A model generated the notes under the pieces. It did not search any database and was not told the DNA's origin. It saw only the letters and a list, made by a program, of their open reading frames with translations. 5,132 nt of DNA from UBA4416 sp040376995 (lineage in GTDB: Bacteria > Bacteroidota > Bacteroidia > B-17B0 > Aurantibacillaceae). The stretch lies in the NCBI GenBank assembly GCA_040376995.1, contig JBEIPP010000200.1, positions 1 to 5,132 of the forward strand, written 5' to 3'. Positions 1-5,132 of this stretch are shown here, in pieces; the stretch's first letter is position 1; the number at the start of each line of letters is the position of its first letter. The position numbers and the translations under genes were made by a program.

Positions 1-45
1 GCCCTTATAAGAACTTTATTTTTTGAATACAAAATTGCAGCGTAA
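1..45 (+). CDS. Possible C-terminal tail of a transposase (partial)
   Basis: The frame starting at base 1 reads ALIRTLFFEYKIAA and then a TAA stop at 43-45. It lies about 80 bases inside the putative right end of an insertion sequence, where a transposase tail would be expected, and runs in the same direction as the transposase-like start at 5087. Fourteen codons are too few to identify a family, and a chance open frame of this length is common. It is listed only because its position fits. Confidence 0.25.
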   Translation, partial: ALIRTLFFEYKIAA

Positions 46-139
46 AAAATTGCCACTCCCATAAAGTAAACAAACACGTTTGCGAAAACTTTACAAGCTA
101 TTTTTAGCTAATCAAAAAAATAATCTGAGTTTTTTCACA
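1..139 (+). mobile_element. Probable right end of an insertion sequence
   Basis: The 14-base sequence TGAGTTTTTTCACA at 126-139 is the exact reverse complement of TGTGAAAAAACTCA at 4997-5010, as expected of terminal inverted repeats of one element family. The element would extend left out of the window. The 80 bases between the end of a short open frame (stop at 43-45) and the repeat are non-coding. They hold only weak hairpins (AGCTA 96-100 with TAGCT 105-109; AAAGT 63-67 with ACTTT 88-92) that might end transposase transcription. The last bases, CACA, are shared with the left arm of palindrome P1, so the exact boundary is uncertain. Confidence 0.42.
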
Positions 140-264
140 ACGGTCGCGTATATGAAACGTTTGGCATTTCGAAGCACTTTCCTGTCAATTTACAAGTACT
201 TTTGATACGAGCTGAAATGTTCGATAACCTACTGACTGCCAAATGTTTTATATACGATGTTGTG
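136..264. repeat. Long imperfect palindrome P1, downstream of the hydrolase gene
   Basis: Bases 148-166 pair with 237-255 over 19 positions. Seventeen are Watson-Crick pairs and two are G·T (154/249 and 159/244). CACAAC at 136-141 pairs with GTTGTG at 259-264. Between the two helices lies an asymmetric loop (142-147 against 256-258). An inner helix pairs TCGAA at 169-173 with TTCGA at 220-224. The arms hold the core TTTGGCA/TGCCAAA. The element starts 6 bases past the hydrolase stop codon (9 bases from the GTT core). A transcript through it would fold, but no T-run follows directly, so it is not a classical terminator. Confidence 0.85.
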
Positions 265-270
265 CGTTCG

Positions 271-1461
271 TTATTCTTTTATCAATTTAAATGTTCTCAA
301 TTTACTTTCCTGATACAGTTGCAATATGTAAACCCCTTTATTTAGATTTGTCAAATCAATGATTGAGTTATCAACTTGTCCTGTTTTAATTAGTTGTCCT
401 TGTAAGCTATATATTTTATAATTAAGACTGAAACTTTCTGTGCTTTTTAAATTTATATAAGAGGTTGTCGGATTAGGATATATTAAAATATTTGAGTTTG
501 ATAATGTTTGGTTTATGGAAGTAAATAAATCATTACCTTCAATCATATAAGTCCATACATGTGCAAAAACAGGTGTGCCTAAATTCATAGGAGTGTATGC
601 ATCAGCAACCACACTCCCATGAAATTGAGTTGGGTCATTTGCAGGAGTTAGCAGGGTGTATAACTTATGTGAATTATTATATGGTGCTACAGTTGTATCA
701 ATCAAAACTAAAATTCCAAAGTTGTTCATGCCATAATTGTCCCAAGTAGTTTGAATTAAGTTAAAGTTAACTGATTCATCATCTTGATGTGTAAATCCAT
801 AATATTTATTGTCAGGTGTTTGCCCATTCCAAGTTATCCAATCAGCATTTCTCCATAGCAATTTTATCCAATCCATAGCGGCAAACATTACAACCCTTTC
901 AACTTGCTTTATTTTTGAGATAATTCCTGCGTGTCCACCGCCTTGAGAGTGTCCACTTACTATTACTTTATTCCACTGTATTTGATTTCCACTATAATAT
1001 TGTCCCCAATTTTCAGTTGGATATGTCGTGTTTAAATACTCTAAAAGCTTCAAAGTTCTTCTTTCAATACAGTTATTTATATCTACGGTTATGGCTGAAT
1101 GCCTGTCAATGCCGTCAAAAACTTCTAATCTGGCTCTGCTATGGCACGTAGTGTCTGTCGAAGTTGAACAGATTTGATTAATTGCATCGTTGTTTGGATA
1201 GGTTAAACCTATTGAATGATAACCAAGGTTAGCCGCGTGCTTCAGAATTTCTTGATAATTAAAAGGAACTGCTCCTGTCCCGGGGAAAAACAAGAATAAT
1301 TTATTTTTCTGTGTAATACTTTGATTAGTATAAATAAAGTGGAAATTATTTGGCGTACCACTTAAGGGGTCGGCTGTATTTGGCTGAACCAAATGTTCAG
1401 TCTGTCCAAACAATAATGTTGGAAAGGTCAATATTAATATTGCGTATTTTATCTTTTTCAT
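271..1461 (-). CDS. Secreted alpha/beta hydrolase with T9SS sorting domain
   Basis: This is a 396-residue predicted exported serine hydrolase; the substrate is unknown. Residues 1-20 form a Sec signal peptide (MKK start, hydrophobic ILILTF core, cleavage near FGQ/TEH). An early strand ending in FFPGTG (residues 58-63) is the likely oxyanion region. GHSQGGG at 170-176 is a GxSxGG nucleophile elbow with Ser172 as the likely nucleophile. DD at 227-228 and His281 (QFHGS) are candidate acid and base, placed by order only. Residues ~323-396 are a type A T9SS sorting domain (ILIYPNP, GQLI, GVYILQL, KLIKE end). The layout recalls the BPSS1187-like alpha/beta hydrolase family; that assignment is from memory of the fold. 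The frame is open up to an ATG at 1530, but the extra 23 codons translate a palindrome arm, so the start before the signal peptide is chosen. Only 30 bases separate this start from the palindrome, so its promoter must lie in the palindrome or further upstream. Confidence 0.88.
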   Translation of the reverse strand: MKKIKYAILILTFPTLLFGQTEHLVQPNTADPLSGTPNNFHFIYTNQSITQKNKLFLFFPGTGAVPFNYQEILKHAANLGYHSIGLTYPNNDAINQICSTSTDTTCHSRARLEVFDGIDRHSAITVDINNCIERRTLKLLEYLNTTYPTENWGQYYSGNQIQWNKVIVSGHSQGGGHAGIISKIKQVERVVMFAAMDWIKLLWRNADWITWNGQTPDNKYYGFTHQDDESVNFNLIQTTWDNYGMNNFGILVLIDTTVAPYNNSHKLYTLLTPANDPTQFHGSVVADAYTPMNLGTPVFAHVWTYMIEGNDLFTSINQTLSNSNILIYPNPTTSYINLKSTESFSLNYKIYSLQGQLIKTGQVDNSIIDLTNLNKGVYILQLYQESKLRTFKLIKE

Positions 1462-1487
1462 TGTTTCGATGATTTCTTTATAATGAC

Positions 1488-1618
1488 GCACAACGTTTTG
1501 CAGATTGGCGATGGGCGGGTTTTTCAGCACAAAAGTTTGTTAGGAGAACTGAACTTTCGGCTTCCACAATACTGTCAAGCGGAGACGGAACCCCGCCTAT
1601 TGCCAATGTGCTGTTAGC
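1488..1618. repeat. Long imperfect palindrome P2, between protease and hydrolase genes
   Basis: Bases 1504-1519 pair with 1592-1607 over 16 positions, with two G·T pairs (1510/1601 and 1513/1598). GCA at 1500-1502 pairs with TGC at 1609-1611. Outside an asymmetric loop (GTTTT at 1495-1499 against a single T at 1612), AAC at 1492-1494 pairs with GTT at 1613-1615. The arms contain ATTGGC/GCCAAT followed by a GC-rich block that stands out from the AT-rich genes. A small inner hairpin is possible (AAAGTT 1532-1537 with AACTTT 1552-1557). It fills most of the 180-base gap, leaving 26 bases from GTT to the protease stop and 30 bases from AAC to the hydrolase start. Confidence 0.85.
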
Positions 1619-1641
1619 TGCTGGCGTTTTCTCCGTTGTTA

Positions 1642-3009
1642 TCATTCTTTGATGAATTTTTTCGTGTATTTATTTTGTCCTTGTGTAATTGCTAAAATAT
1701 ATATGCCATTGGTTAAATTAGAAATGTCAATACGGTTTTGATTTTGTGATATGATTAGAACTTGTCCAAATAAGTTGCTTATTGAAAGTTCATTTATGTC
1801 GTTTTGGGAAACATTTATATTTAATTCTGTCTTAGCTGGATTTGGATAAATTGAAATATTATCATTTAAATTTAAATTATTTAGTCCAAGAGGAGCCGAA
1901 CACAAACCATGAGTTCCTAATTGATTTCTGTATGGACTGTTTAGCATGGCAGTCTGCATTCTTGTAGCTTGGTCAGCAGTAAACATATACTTGTAAGGGT
2001 CATGAGGATAATCCATAAAATTCATAAACATTTCTCCATCTGGCGAGTTTGACGGACTACTACACGAACCAACATTTAATGGATAAGATGATGGTACCCC
2101 AGTATTTTCTGATGCTGCTGGTGGCGTATCATCACAATAGTCAGTAGCACAAGACCCATCACCCCAAATATGCCTGAGTCCTAAATAATGACCAACTTCG
2201 TGTGTAAGGGTTCTGCCCTCAACCAATGGGGAACCATAAATACCAGTAGGAAATAAATTGTTAGAACCAATTACTTTCGCAAAACACCAAATACCATCGG
2301 TTGTATCGGTCGAATTATTAGGCACGCCCAATAAGCCACTTAAAGGAGGGACCGATGATACTCCGGTATAGTTTAGAGCACTGTTTTTATCTGTAATCCA
2401 AACATTGAGATATTTAGTTACGTCCCAAATGGTCTGAGGCTTAAGAATATTGTCAAGATAGGACTTCATGGTAGCTTGAGTAGAATAACTACTCGGATTT
2501 GGCAAATTCAAAGACAGGTAATTAATTCTATTGATTCCTGGTTCGGGTAATAAATTACCGTTTGTATCTTTTGTTGCTAAACAAAATTGAATTCCAACGT
2601 CCGCTATTTTTACCCTACCGTTACTATCAGTATTAGCAGACGGTAATGATTGCGTGATTACCCAATTTACAAAAGCATTAGAAGGATAATTGGAAGAATT
2701 AAATCCATTTCCACTAAAGTCTTGATTTAAAACAGTTATTTGAGAATTGATTTGACCTTGTGAGATATTAGGTAAAGTTCCAATAGGCTGTCCGCTATGT
2801 ATTACATGAAATATAATGGGAATTGTATAAACTGTTGAAAATTGCTTTTTGGTTTTTTGGTCAGTTTTATATTCCGAAATTAATTTTTGAAACTCATTTT
2901 CCCATACTTCACTGGGTACTGAAGTTCCGCAAGATTGGTTTTCTTGTTGAGCGTGAGTTGTCAGGCTAAAAAGCAATAATGAAATTGTAGTTAGTATATT
3001 TATTTTCAT
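1642..3009 (-). CDS. Secreted M43-type zinc metalloprotease with T9SS sorting domain
   Basis: This is a 455-residue predicted extracellular metallopeptidase of the pappalysin/cytophagalysin group (MEROPS M43). Residues 1-20 are a signal peptide ending THA/QQ, and residues 63-71 (IPIIFHVIH) are the usual first strand of the catalytic domain. HEVGHYLGLRH at 270-280 is the extended HExxHxxGxxH zinc site, with His270, His274 and His280 as ligands and Glu271 as general base. MNFMDY at 329-334 supplies the Met-turn, followed by the typical FTxxQxxRM stretch (343-351). Cysteines at 287, 292, 316 and 370 could form disulfides. Residues ~383-455 are a type A T9SS sorting domain (ISIYPNP, GQVL, GIYILAI, KFIKE). 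No catalytic residue is missing, so it looks active; peptide specificity cannot be read from the sequence. It lies 260 bases downstream of the beta-helix gene and 180 bases upstream of the hydrolase gene, with a palindrome in each gap. The 78-base leader between its start and the upstream palindrome has no convincing promoter. Confidence 0.95.
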   Translation of the reverse strand: MKINILTTISLLLFSLTTHAQQENQSCGTSVPSEVWENEFQKLISEYKTDQKTKKQFSTVYTIPIIFHVIHSGQPIGTLPNISQGQINSQITVLNQDFSGNGFNSSNYPSNAFVNWVITQSLPSANTDSNGRVKIADVGIQFCLATKDTNGNLLPEPGINRINYLSLNLPNPSSYSTQATMKSYLDNILKPQTIWDVTKYLNVWITDKNSALNYTGVSSVPPLSGLLGVPNNSTDTTDGIWCFAKVIGSNNLFPTGIYGSPLVEGRTLTHEVGHYLGLRHIWGDGSCATDYCDDTPPAASENTGVPSSYPLNVGSCSSPSNSPDGEMFMNFMDYPHDPYKYMFTADQATRMQTAMLNSPYRNQLGTHGLCSAPLGLNNLNLNDNISIYPNPAKTELNINVSQNDINELSISNLFGQVLIISQNQNRIDISNLTNGIYILAITQGQNKYTKKFIKE

Positions 3010-3084
3010 CGTTGATAATTTAAATCTTAGACTATCAAAATTGTCAAAGGTTTAATTGTTGTCGAATTGTTCGCTACGCTTGCA

Positions 3085-3259
3085 GGTAACGTTTTCGAGC
3101 TAAGCAACGGTTTGATTTGAAACTGTGTCCTGCCGAAATGTGTATAACAAAGATAACTGCTTATTGGACTTTTGCAAAGCGAAAATAATTGTCCCCGCGA
3201 AGCGACTGCTTTTGCAAAAGCTTTGTTGTCTGCCAAACTGTTGCTTAGCGTGTGTTAGC
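3085..3259. repeat. Long imperfect palindrome P3, between beta-helix and protease genes
   Basis: GCTAAGCAACGGTTTG at 3099-3114 pairs with 3234-3249 over 16 positions, with one G·T pair (3109/3239). Outside an asymmetric loop (8 bases at 3091-3098 against 4 at 3250-3253), GGTAAC at 3085-3090 pairs with GTTAGC at 3254-3259, with one mismatch. A second helix in the loop pairs CTTTTGCAAA at 3169-3178 with TTTGCAAAAG at 3211-3220. The latter sits in a perfect 14-base palindrome at 3208-3221. The core TGCCAAAC at 3231-3238 matches the TGCCAAA/T core of P1 and P2. The GTT core lies 13 bases from the beta-helix gene stop. A 70-codon minus-strand frame across this element is best seen as non-coding. 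Confidence 0.85.
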
Positions 3260-3269
3260 GGTTAGGGCA

Positions 3270-4904
3270 TTATTCTTTCACTAATTTAGTTGTCCAAATG
3301 TTGTTTTCTTGTCTTAGTGTCAATATGTAAATACCGCTTGTAAAATTTGCAATGTCAATAATTGTTTTGTCAGTTGTCTTTACGAGCAGTTGTCCAAGTG
3401 TAGAGTAAACTTCAATGGAAAATTTTTGATTGGGGTTTGGAAGATTTACTTTAACCGAATTTTTTGCAGGGTTTGGAAAAATTGTCACACCTCTAATATT
3501 TTCTGTTTCATTTATTCCTGTTACACAATTATTATTCACACCAACAAACATTACTGTTGCAGGCGATAAATTTTGAGGAAACCCTGGTGGTATGAATGGA
3601 TTACAATAAGGTTGTCCTGTTGTAATATTAACCATTGTAGCTTGTGTGCAACCCGTTGGGTTTGCAAAAAAACATCCTCCGTTTACGGTAATGCTCGAAA
3701 GTGCATCAGATGTACTAAACATACTACCATAAATGTTGCAATTATTCAGGATAACTTCGCTATTGTTAGTAGCTGTTATTTCTTGGTTCCATAACTCGGA
3801 GTTGTTTATTGTTAATGCGCTACCTCCTATACCCACAGCAGCCAACACCGCAAGTTGAAGCAAAGAACTGTCCACTGTAACTTGACTTGGGCCTGCTATA
3901 CCAATCTCATTTACAACTGAGTTTTTGATAGTAAGATTTTCATTCATTAAAGCATACAATTGCCAAGCTATCGGCCCCAAATTAACATTGCTAAGTGTAA
4001 TTTTACCAAAAGCACCATTATTAACTGTTGTGTTTTGAAGCCCAACAGTTAGGTTAGTGATTGTCTCTGTATTATTTGCAAACATCATCGCCACTTTCAA
4101 TTCTCCTGTATTTGGAAATCCTGCTCCATTAACAGTTAATTTTGTAGAAGGAAAAATTTGTACACCAACTCCCGACAGAACTGTATCCATTTCAAGATAC
4201 CAAGGTGAAGTGAAGCCTCCAACGCCTCTGCCAATTTTCCATGTAAAAGGTATAGTCTGATTGGGTGGCAAATTAAGCGTATCTGTTATACTCTGACAAT
4301 TTAACCAAATTCCTGTGTTTGTATTAGCACCATGTAGTTCTACCTGAACGGAATCCTCCAAGTACATTTCGGTTGGTACATGGTTGGGTTCATAACCAAT
4401 TAATGTTGCCTTATTCTTCATATTAAATAATAGCCATGCACTTTGATTGTTTAACCAACTTTTATTCACATAAAATATAGAACTATCCTCTGCATTATAA
4501 TTCATATAGATGCTTGATGCACCAGCGAGATTACCTTCTTGTGTTCTGAACTCAACGTGTTCAAGTTGTATCTTACTTGTGTTTTTTGTCGTAATTATTC
4601 GTTGATTATTGAAATTATTTGATACAATAAATTGGTCGTTTGTTGAGCCTACGGTAGAATGTATCCATAAAACGGCATTTCCTTGCAGTAAAATGTTTCC
4701 ACGAACTACAAATGTGTCGGCTGTCGCACCCGTAAGGTCAACGTTAAGGGTTGTTCCGTTTGGGAGCGTAAGGTCGCCCGTTATTATGCAACTGCCTGTA
4801 ATAGTCTGATTACCTATGACGGTATATGAACCAACATTGCATTGTGCAAATACTCTTTGCTGGACTGTCAATGTCAGTGTAAAAAAGATAAATAGCTTTT
4901 TCAT
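3270..4904 (-). CDS. Secreted beta-helix-like protein of unknown function, T9SS sorting domain
   Basis: This is a 544-residue predicted exported protein; I do not recognise its family. Residues 1-20 are a signal peptide ending VFA/QC. The body is rich in Asn, Thr, Val and Ile and has short beta strands followed by Asn-rich turns: KLTVNGAGF (255-263), KITLSNVNL (301-309), LTIKNSVV (324-331), QVTVDSSLL (341-349), ALTINNSEL (363-371), EVILNNCNI (383-391) and SITVNGGCF (404-412). From residue 324 on these recur every 17-23 residues, the spacing of rungs in a right-handed parallel beta-helix. The N-terminal part (30-80) has similar strands, such as DLTLPNGTTLNV. Cysteines at 410, 419, 434 and 460 lie near the end of the helix. 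Residues ~467-544 are a type A T9SS sorting domain (VTIFPNP, GQLL, GIYILTL, KLVKE). No catalytic motif is visible. A surface adhesin or a polysaccharide-binding or -cleaving role is possible but only a guess. The start fits the signal peptide, and the leader is A-rich with no clear Shine-Dalgarno. Confidence 0.85.
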   Translation of the reverse strand: MKKLFIFFTLTLTVQQRVFAQCNVGSYTVIGNQTITGSCIITGDLTLPNGTTLNVDLTGATADTFVVRGNILLQGNAVLWIHSTVGSTNDQFIVSNNFNNQRIITTKNTSKIQLEHVEFRTQEGNLAGASSIYMNYNAEDSSIFYVNKSWLNNQSAWLLFNMKNKATLIGYEPNHVPTEMYLEDSVQVELHGANTNTGIWLNCQSITDTLNLPPNQTIPFTWKIGRGVGGFTSPWYLEMDTVLSGVGVQIFPSTKLTVNGAGFPNTGELKVAMMFANNTETITNLTVGLQNTTVNNGAFGKITLSNVNLGPIAWQLYALMNENLTIKNSVVNEIGIAGPSQVTVDSSLLQLAVLAAVGIGGSALTINNSELWNQEITATNNSEVILNNCNIYGSMFSTSDALSSITVNGGCFFANPTGCTQATMVNITTGQPYCNPFIPPGFPQNLSPATVMFVGVNNNCVTGINETENIRGVTIFPNPAKNSVKVNLPNPNQKFSIEVYSTLGQLLVKTTDKTIIDIANFTSGIYILTLRQENNIWTTKLVKE

Positions 4905-4963
4905 GTTGGTTGTTTTTTGTTTGAGTTGTTATAGTTTCAATTTACTTGTCTGGCATAATGTGG

Positions 4964-4996
4964 AGCGGTCTGTTTGCCTTACCGCTAACGGCAGCC
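4964..4996. repeat. Probable truncated palindrome arm P4
   Basis: The stretch ACCGCTAACGGCAGCC at 4981-4996 resembles the outer left-arm motif of the other palindromes (AACGG as in P1, GCTAAC as in the P3 arm). Its AAC at 4987-4989 lies 82 bases from the start of the beta-helix gene, close to the 78 bases between P3 and the protease start. AGCGGT at 4964-4969 also pairs with ACCGCT at 4981-4986 as a small hairpin. No matching right arm is present because the putative insertion sequence begins at 4997. The call rests on position and a short motif. Confidence 0.45.
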
Positions 4997-5029
4997 TGTG
5001 AAAAAACTCAACGCTATTAACACAGGCTG
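4992..5029. other. Perfect 9-bp stem hairpin at the insertion-sequence junction
   Basis: CAGCCTGTG at 4992-5000 is fully complementary to CACAGGCTG at 5021-5029, with a 20-base loop. No strong T-run follows on either strand, and no gene stops here inside the window, so a terminator role is not supported. It could be a subterminal structure of the insertion sequence, or part of the palindrome the element entered. Confidence 0.5.
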
Positions 5030-5046
5030 TTTGTTAATCTTGAAAT

Positions 5047-5082
5047 AAAGATAATAAAAAAAGATGAATGAGAGTTATCTTT
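5047..5082 (+). other. Hairpin overlapping the promoter/start region of the transposase-like frame
   Basis: AAAGATAA at 5047-5054 and TTATCTTT at 5075-5082 form a perfect 8-base inverted repeat with a 20-base loop. It ends 4 bases before the ATG and overlaps the TATCTTTG element. In a read-through transcript it would hide the GAGAG stretch in its loop and sit on the start region. This fits the known habit of insertion sequences of limiting transposase made from outside transcription. That role is inferred. Confidence 0.35.
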
Positions 5083-5083
5083 G
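5076..5083 (+). promoter_or_regulatory. Possible Bacteroidota -7 promoter element
   Basis: TATCTTTG matches the Bacteroidota -7 consensus TAnnTTTG exactly. It lies just before the transposase-like ATG, so transcription from it would give an almost leaderless message. No TTTG (-33) element is found at the usual distance; the region there is A-rich. The match may be chance in AT-rich DNA. Confidence 0.3.
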
Positions 5084-5086
5084 TGT

Positions 5087-5132
5087 ATGCCAATAATAAC
5101 CTCCCAAAACCGCACACAGATTGAGTTTAAGA
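5087..5132 (+). CDS. Transposase-like protein, N-terminal fragment (partial)
   Basis: An open frame starts with ATG at 5087 and reads MPIITSQNRTQIEFK before the window ends. The NRxQIxF pattern about 8-14 residues from the start resembles the opening of IS1182/IS4-type DDE transposases, which commonly continue into a SLEDxI...NPVRFIDAFV stretch; that resemblance is from memory and the diagnostic part lies outside the window. The frame is closed upstream by TGA at 5069-5071. GAGAG at 5070-5074 is a weak, rather distant ribosome binding candidate, and TTG at 5081 is an alternative start. Confidence 0.45.
   Translation, partial: MPIITSQNRTQIEFK

Larger units (their letters stand above)
4997..5132 (+). 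mobile_element. Probable left end of an insertion sequence
   Basis: TGTGAAAAAACTCA at 4997-5010 is the inverted partner of the 126-139 sequence. A plus-strand transposase-like frame opens 90 bases inside it, the usual arrangement for the left end of a simple insertion sequence, and the element runs off the window. A perfect 9-base hairpin, CAGCCTGTG (4992-5000) with CACAGGCTG (5021-5029), overlaps the proposed boundary by 5 bases. The real end may therefore lie slightly to the left, or the element may have entered a sequence already able to pair. Confidence 0.5.

Noticed and set aside
136..264. Intrinsic (rho-independent) terminator after the hydrolase gene
   Set aside because: On the coding strand an A-run and then mixed sequence follow the hairpin. 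The nearest T-run (complement of 114-120) is 15 bases past it, and the stem is AT-rich with a large loop.
1462..1530. Upstream ATG at 1530 adding 23 residues to the hydrolase
   Set aside because: The added residues come from the left arm of palindrome P2 and would put a charged stretch before a normal signal peptide. The ATG at 1461 directly precedes that signal peptide.
3020..3048. Promoter for the protease gene (TTGACA-like and TTTG motifs in its leader)
   Set aside because: No -7 TAnnTTTG or -10-like element is found at a proper distance; the motifs are expected by chance in AT-rich DNA.
3027..3236. 69-residue minus-strand frame between the protease and beta-helix genes
   Set aside because: It is a translation of palindrome P3 plus the protease leader. 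It has no recognisable domain and no ribosome binding site, and its sequence is explained by the inverted repeat.
136..3259. Classical integron attC sites
   Set aside because: The outer motifs (GTTGTGC, GTTAGCT, GTTAGCG) do not match GTTRRRY, the partner arms do not match RYYYAAC over the full core, and no integrase gene is in the window. Only the general architecture is similar.
136..3259. CRISPR array
   Set aside because: The repeats are more than 1 kb apart, contain whole genes between them and are not short direct repeats with uniform spacers.
3573..5001. Several plus-strand open frames of 61-73 codons opposite the beta-helix gene
   Set aside because: They are antisense to a well-supported gene, lack domains or signal peptides, and have no initiation signals; they are shadows.

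Overview
The window is AT-rich DNA that almost certainly comes from a Bacteroidota chromosome (class Flavobacteriia or a relative; the sequence does not settle the order). The evidence is three secreted proteins, each ending in a type A sorting domain of the type IX secretion system (T9SS). They have the YPNP/FPNP opening, the GQxL and GxYIL strands, and the Lys-rich ends KLIKE, KFIKE and KLVKE. This secretion system is essentially restricted to this phylum. A TAnnTTTG-type promoter element and A-rich leaders without a clear Shine-Dalgarno fit the same group.

Layout, left to right. Positions 1-139 look like the right end of an insertion sequence. Three genes follow, all on the minus strand, so transcription runs right to left. 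They are a beta-helix-like secreted protein (3270-4904), an M43-type zinc metalloprotease (1642-3009) and an alpha/beta hydrolase with a GHSQGG nucleophile elbow (271-1461). Each gene is followed, 9-26 bases past its stop codon, by a long imperfect palindrome (about 136-264, 1488-1618, 3085-3259). The next gene starts 30-80 bases beyond it. A fourth palindrome arm seems to begin at 4981-4996, where it runs into the left end of a second insertion sequence (4997 to the window edge). A plus-strand transposase-like reading frame opens there at 5087 and runs off the window.

The genes do not form an obvious pathway. Their common property is predicted export through the Sec system and the outer-membrane T9SS, to be released or anchored at the cell surface. 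The most notable feature is the architecture. Unrelated secreted-protein genes sit in one orientation, separated by GC-richer palindromes whose arms share an outer AAC...GTT pairing, an asymmetric loop and a TTGGCA-like core. This resembles a gene-cassette array. However, the palindromes do not match the integron attC core consensus and no integrase lies in the window, so this is a hypothesis. Insertion-sequence ends at both edges, in an arrangement consistent with direct repeats, bound a segment of about 4.86 kb (140-4996).
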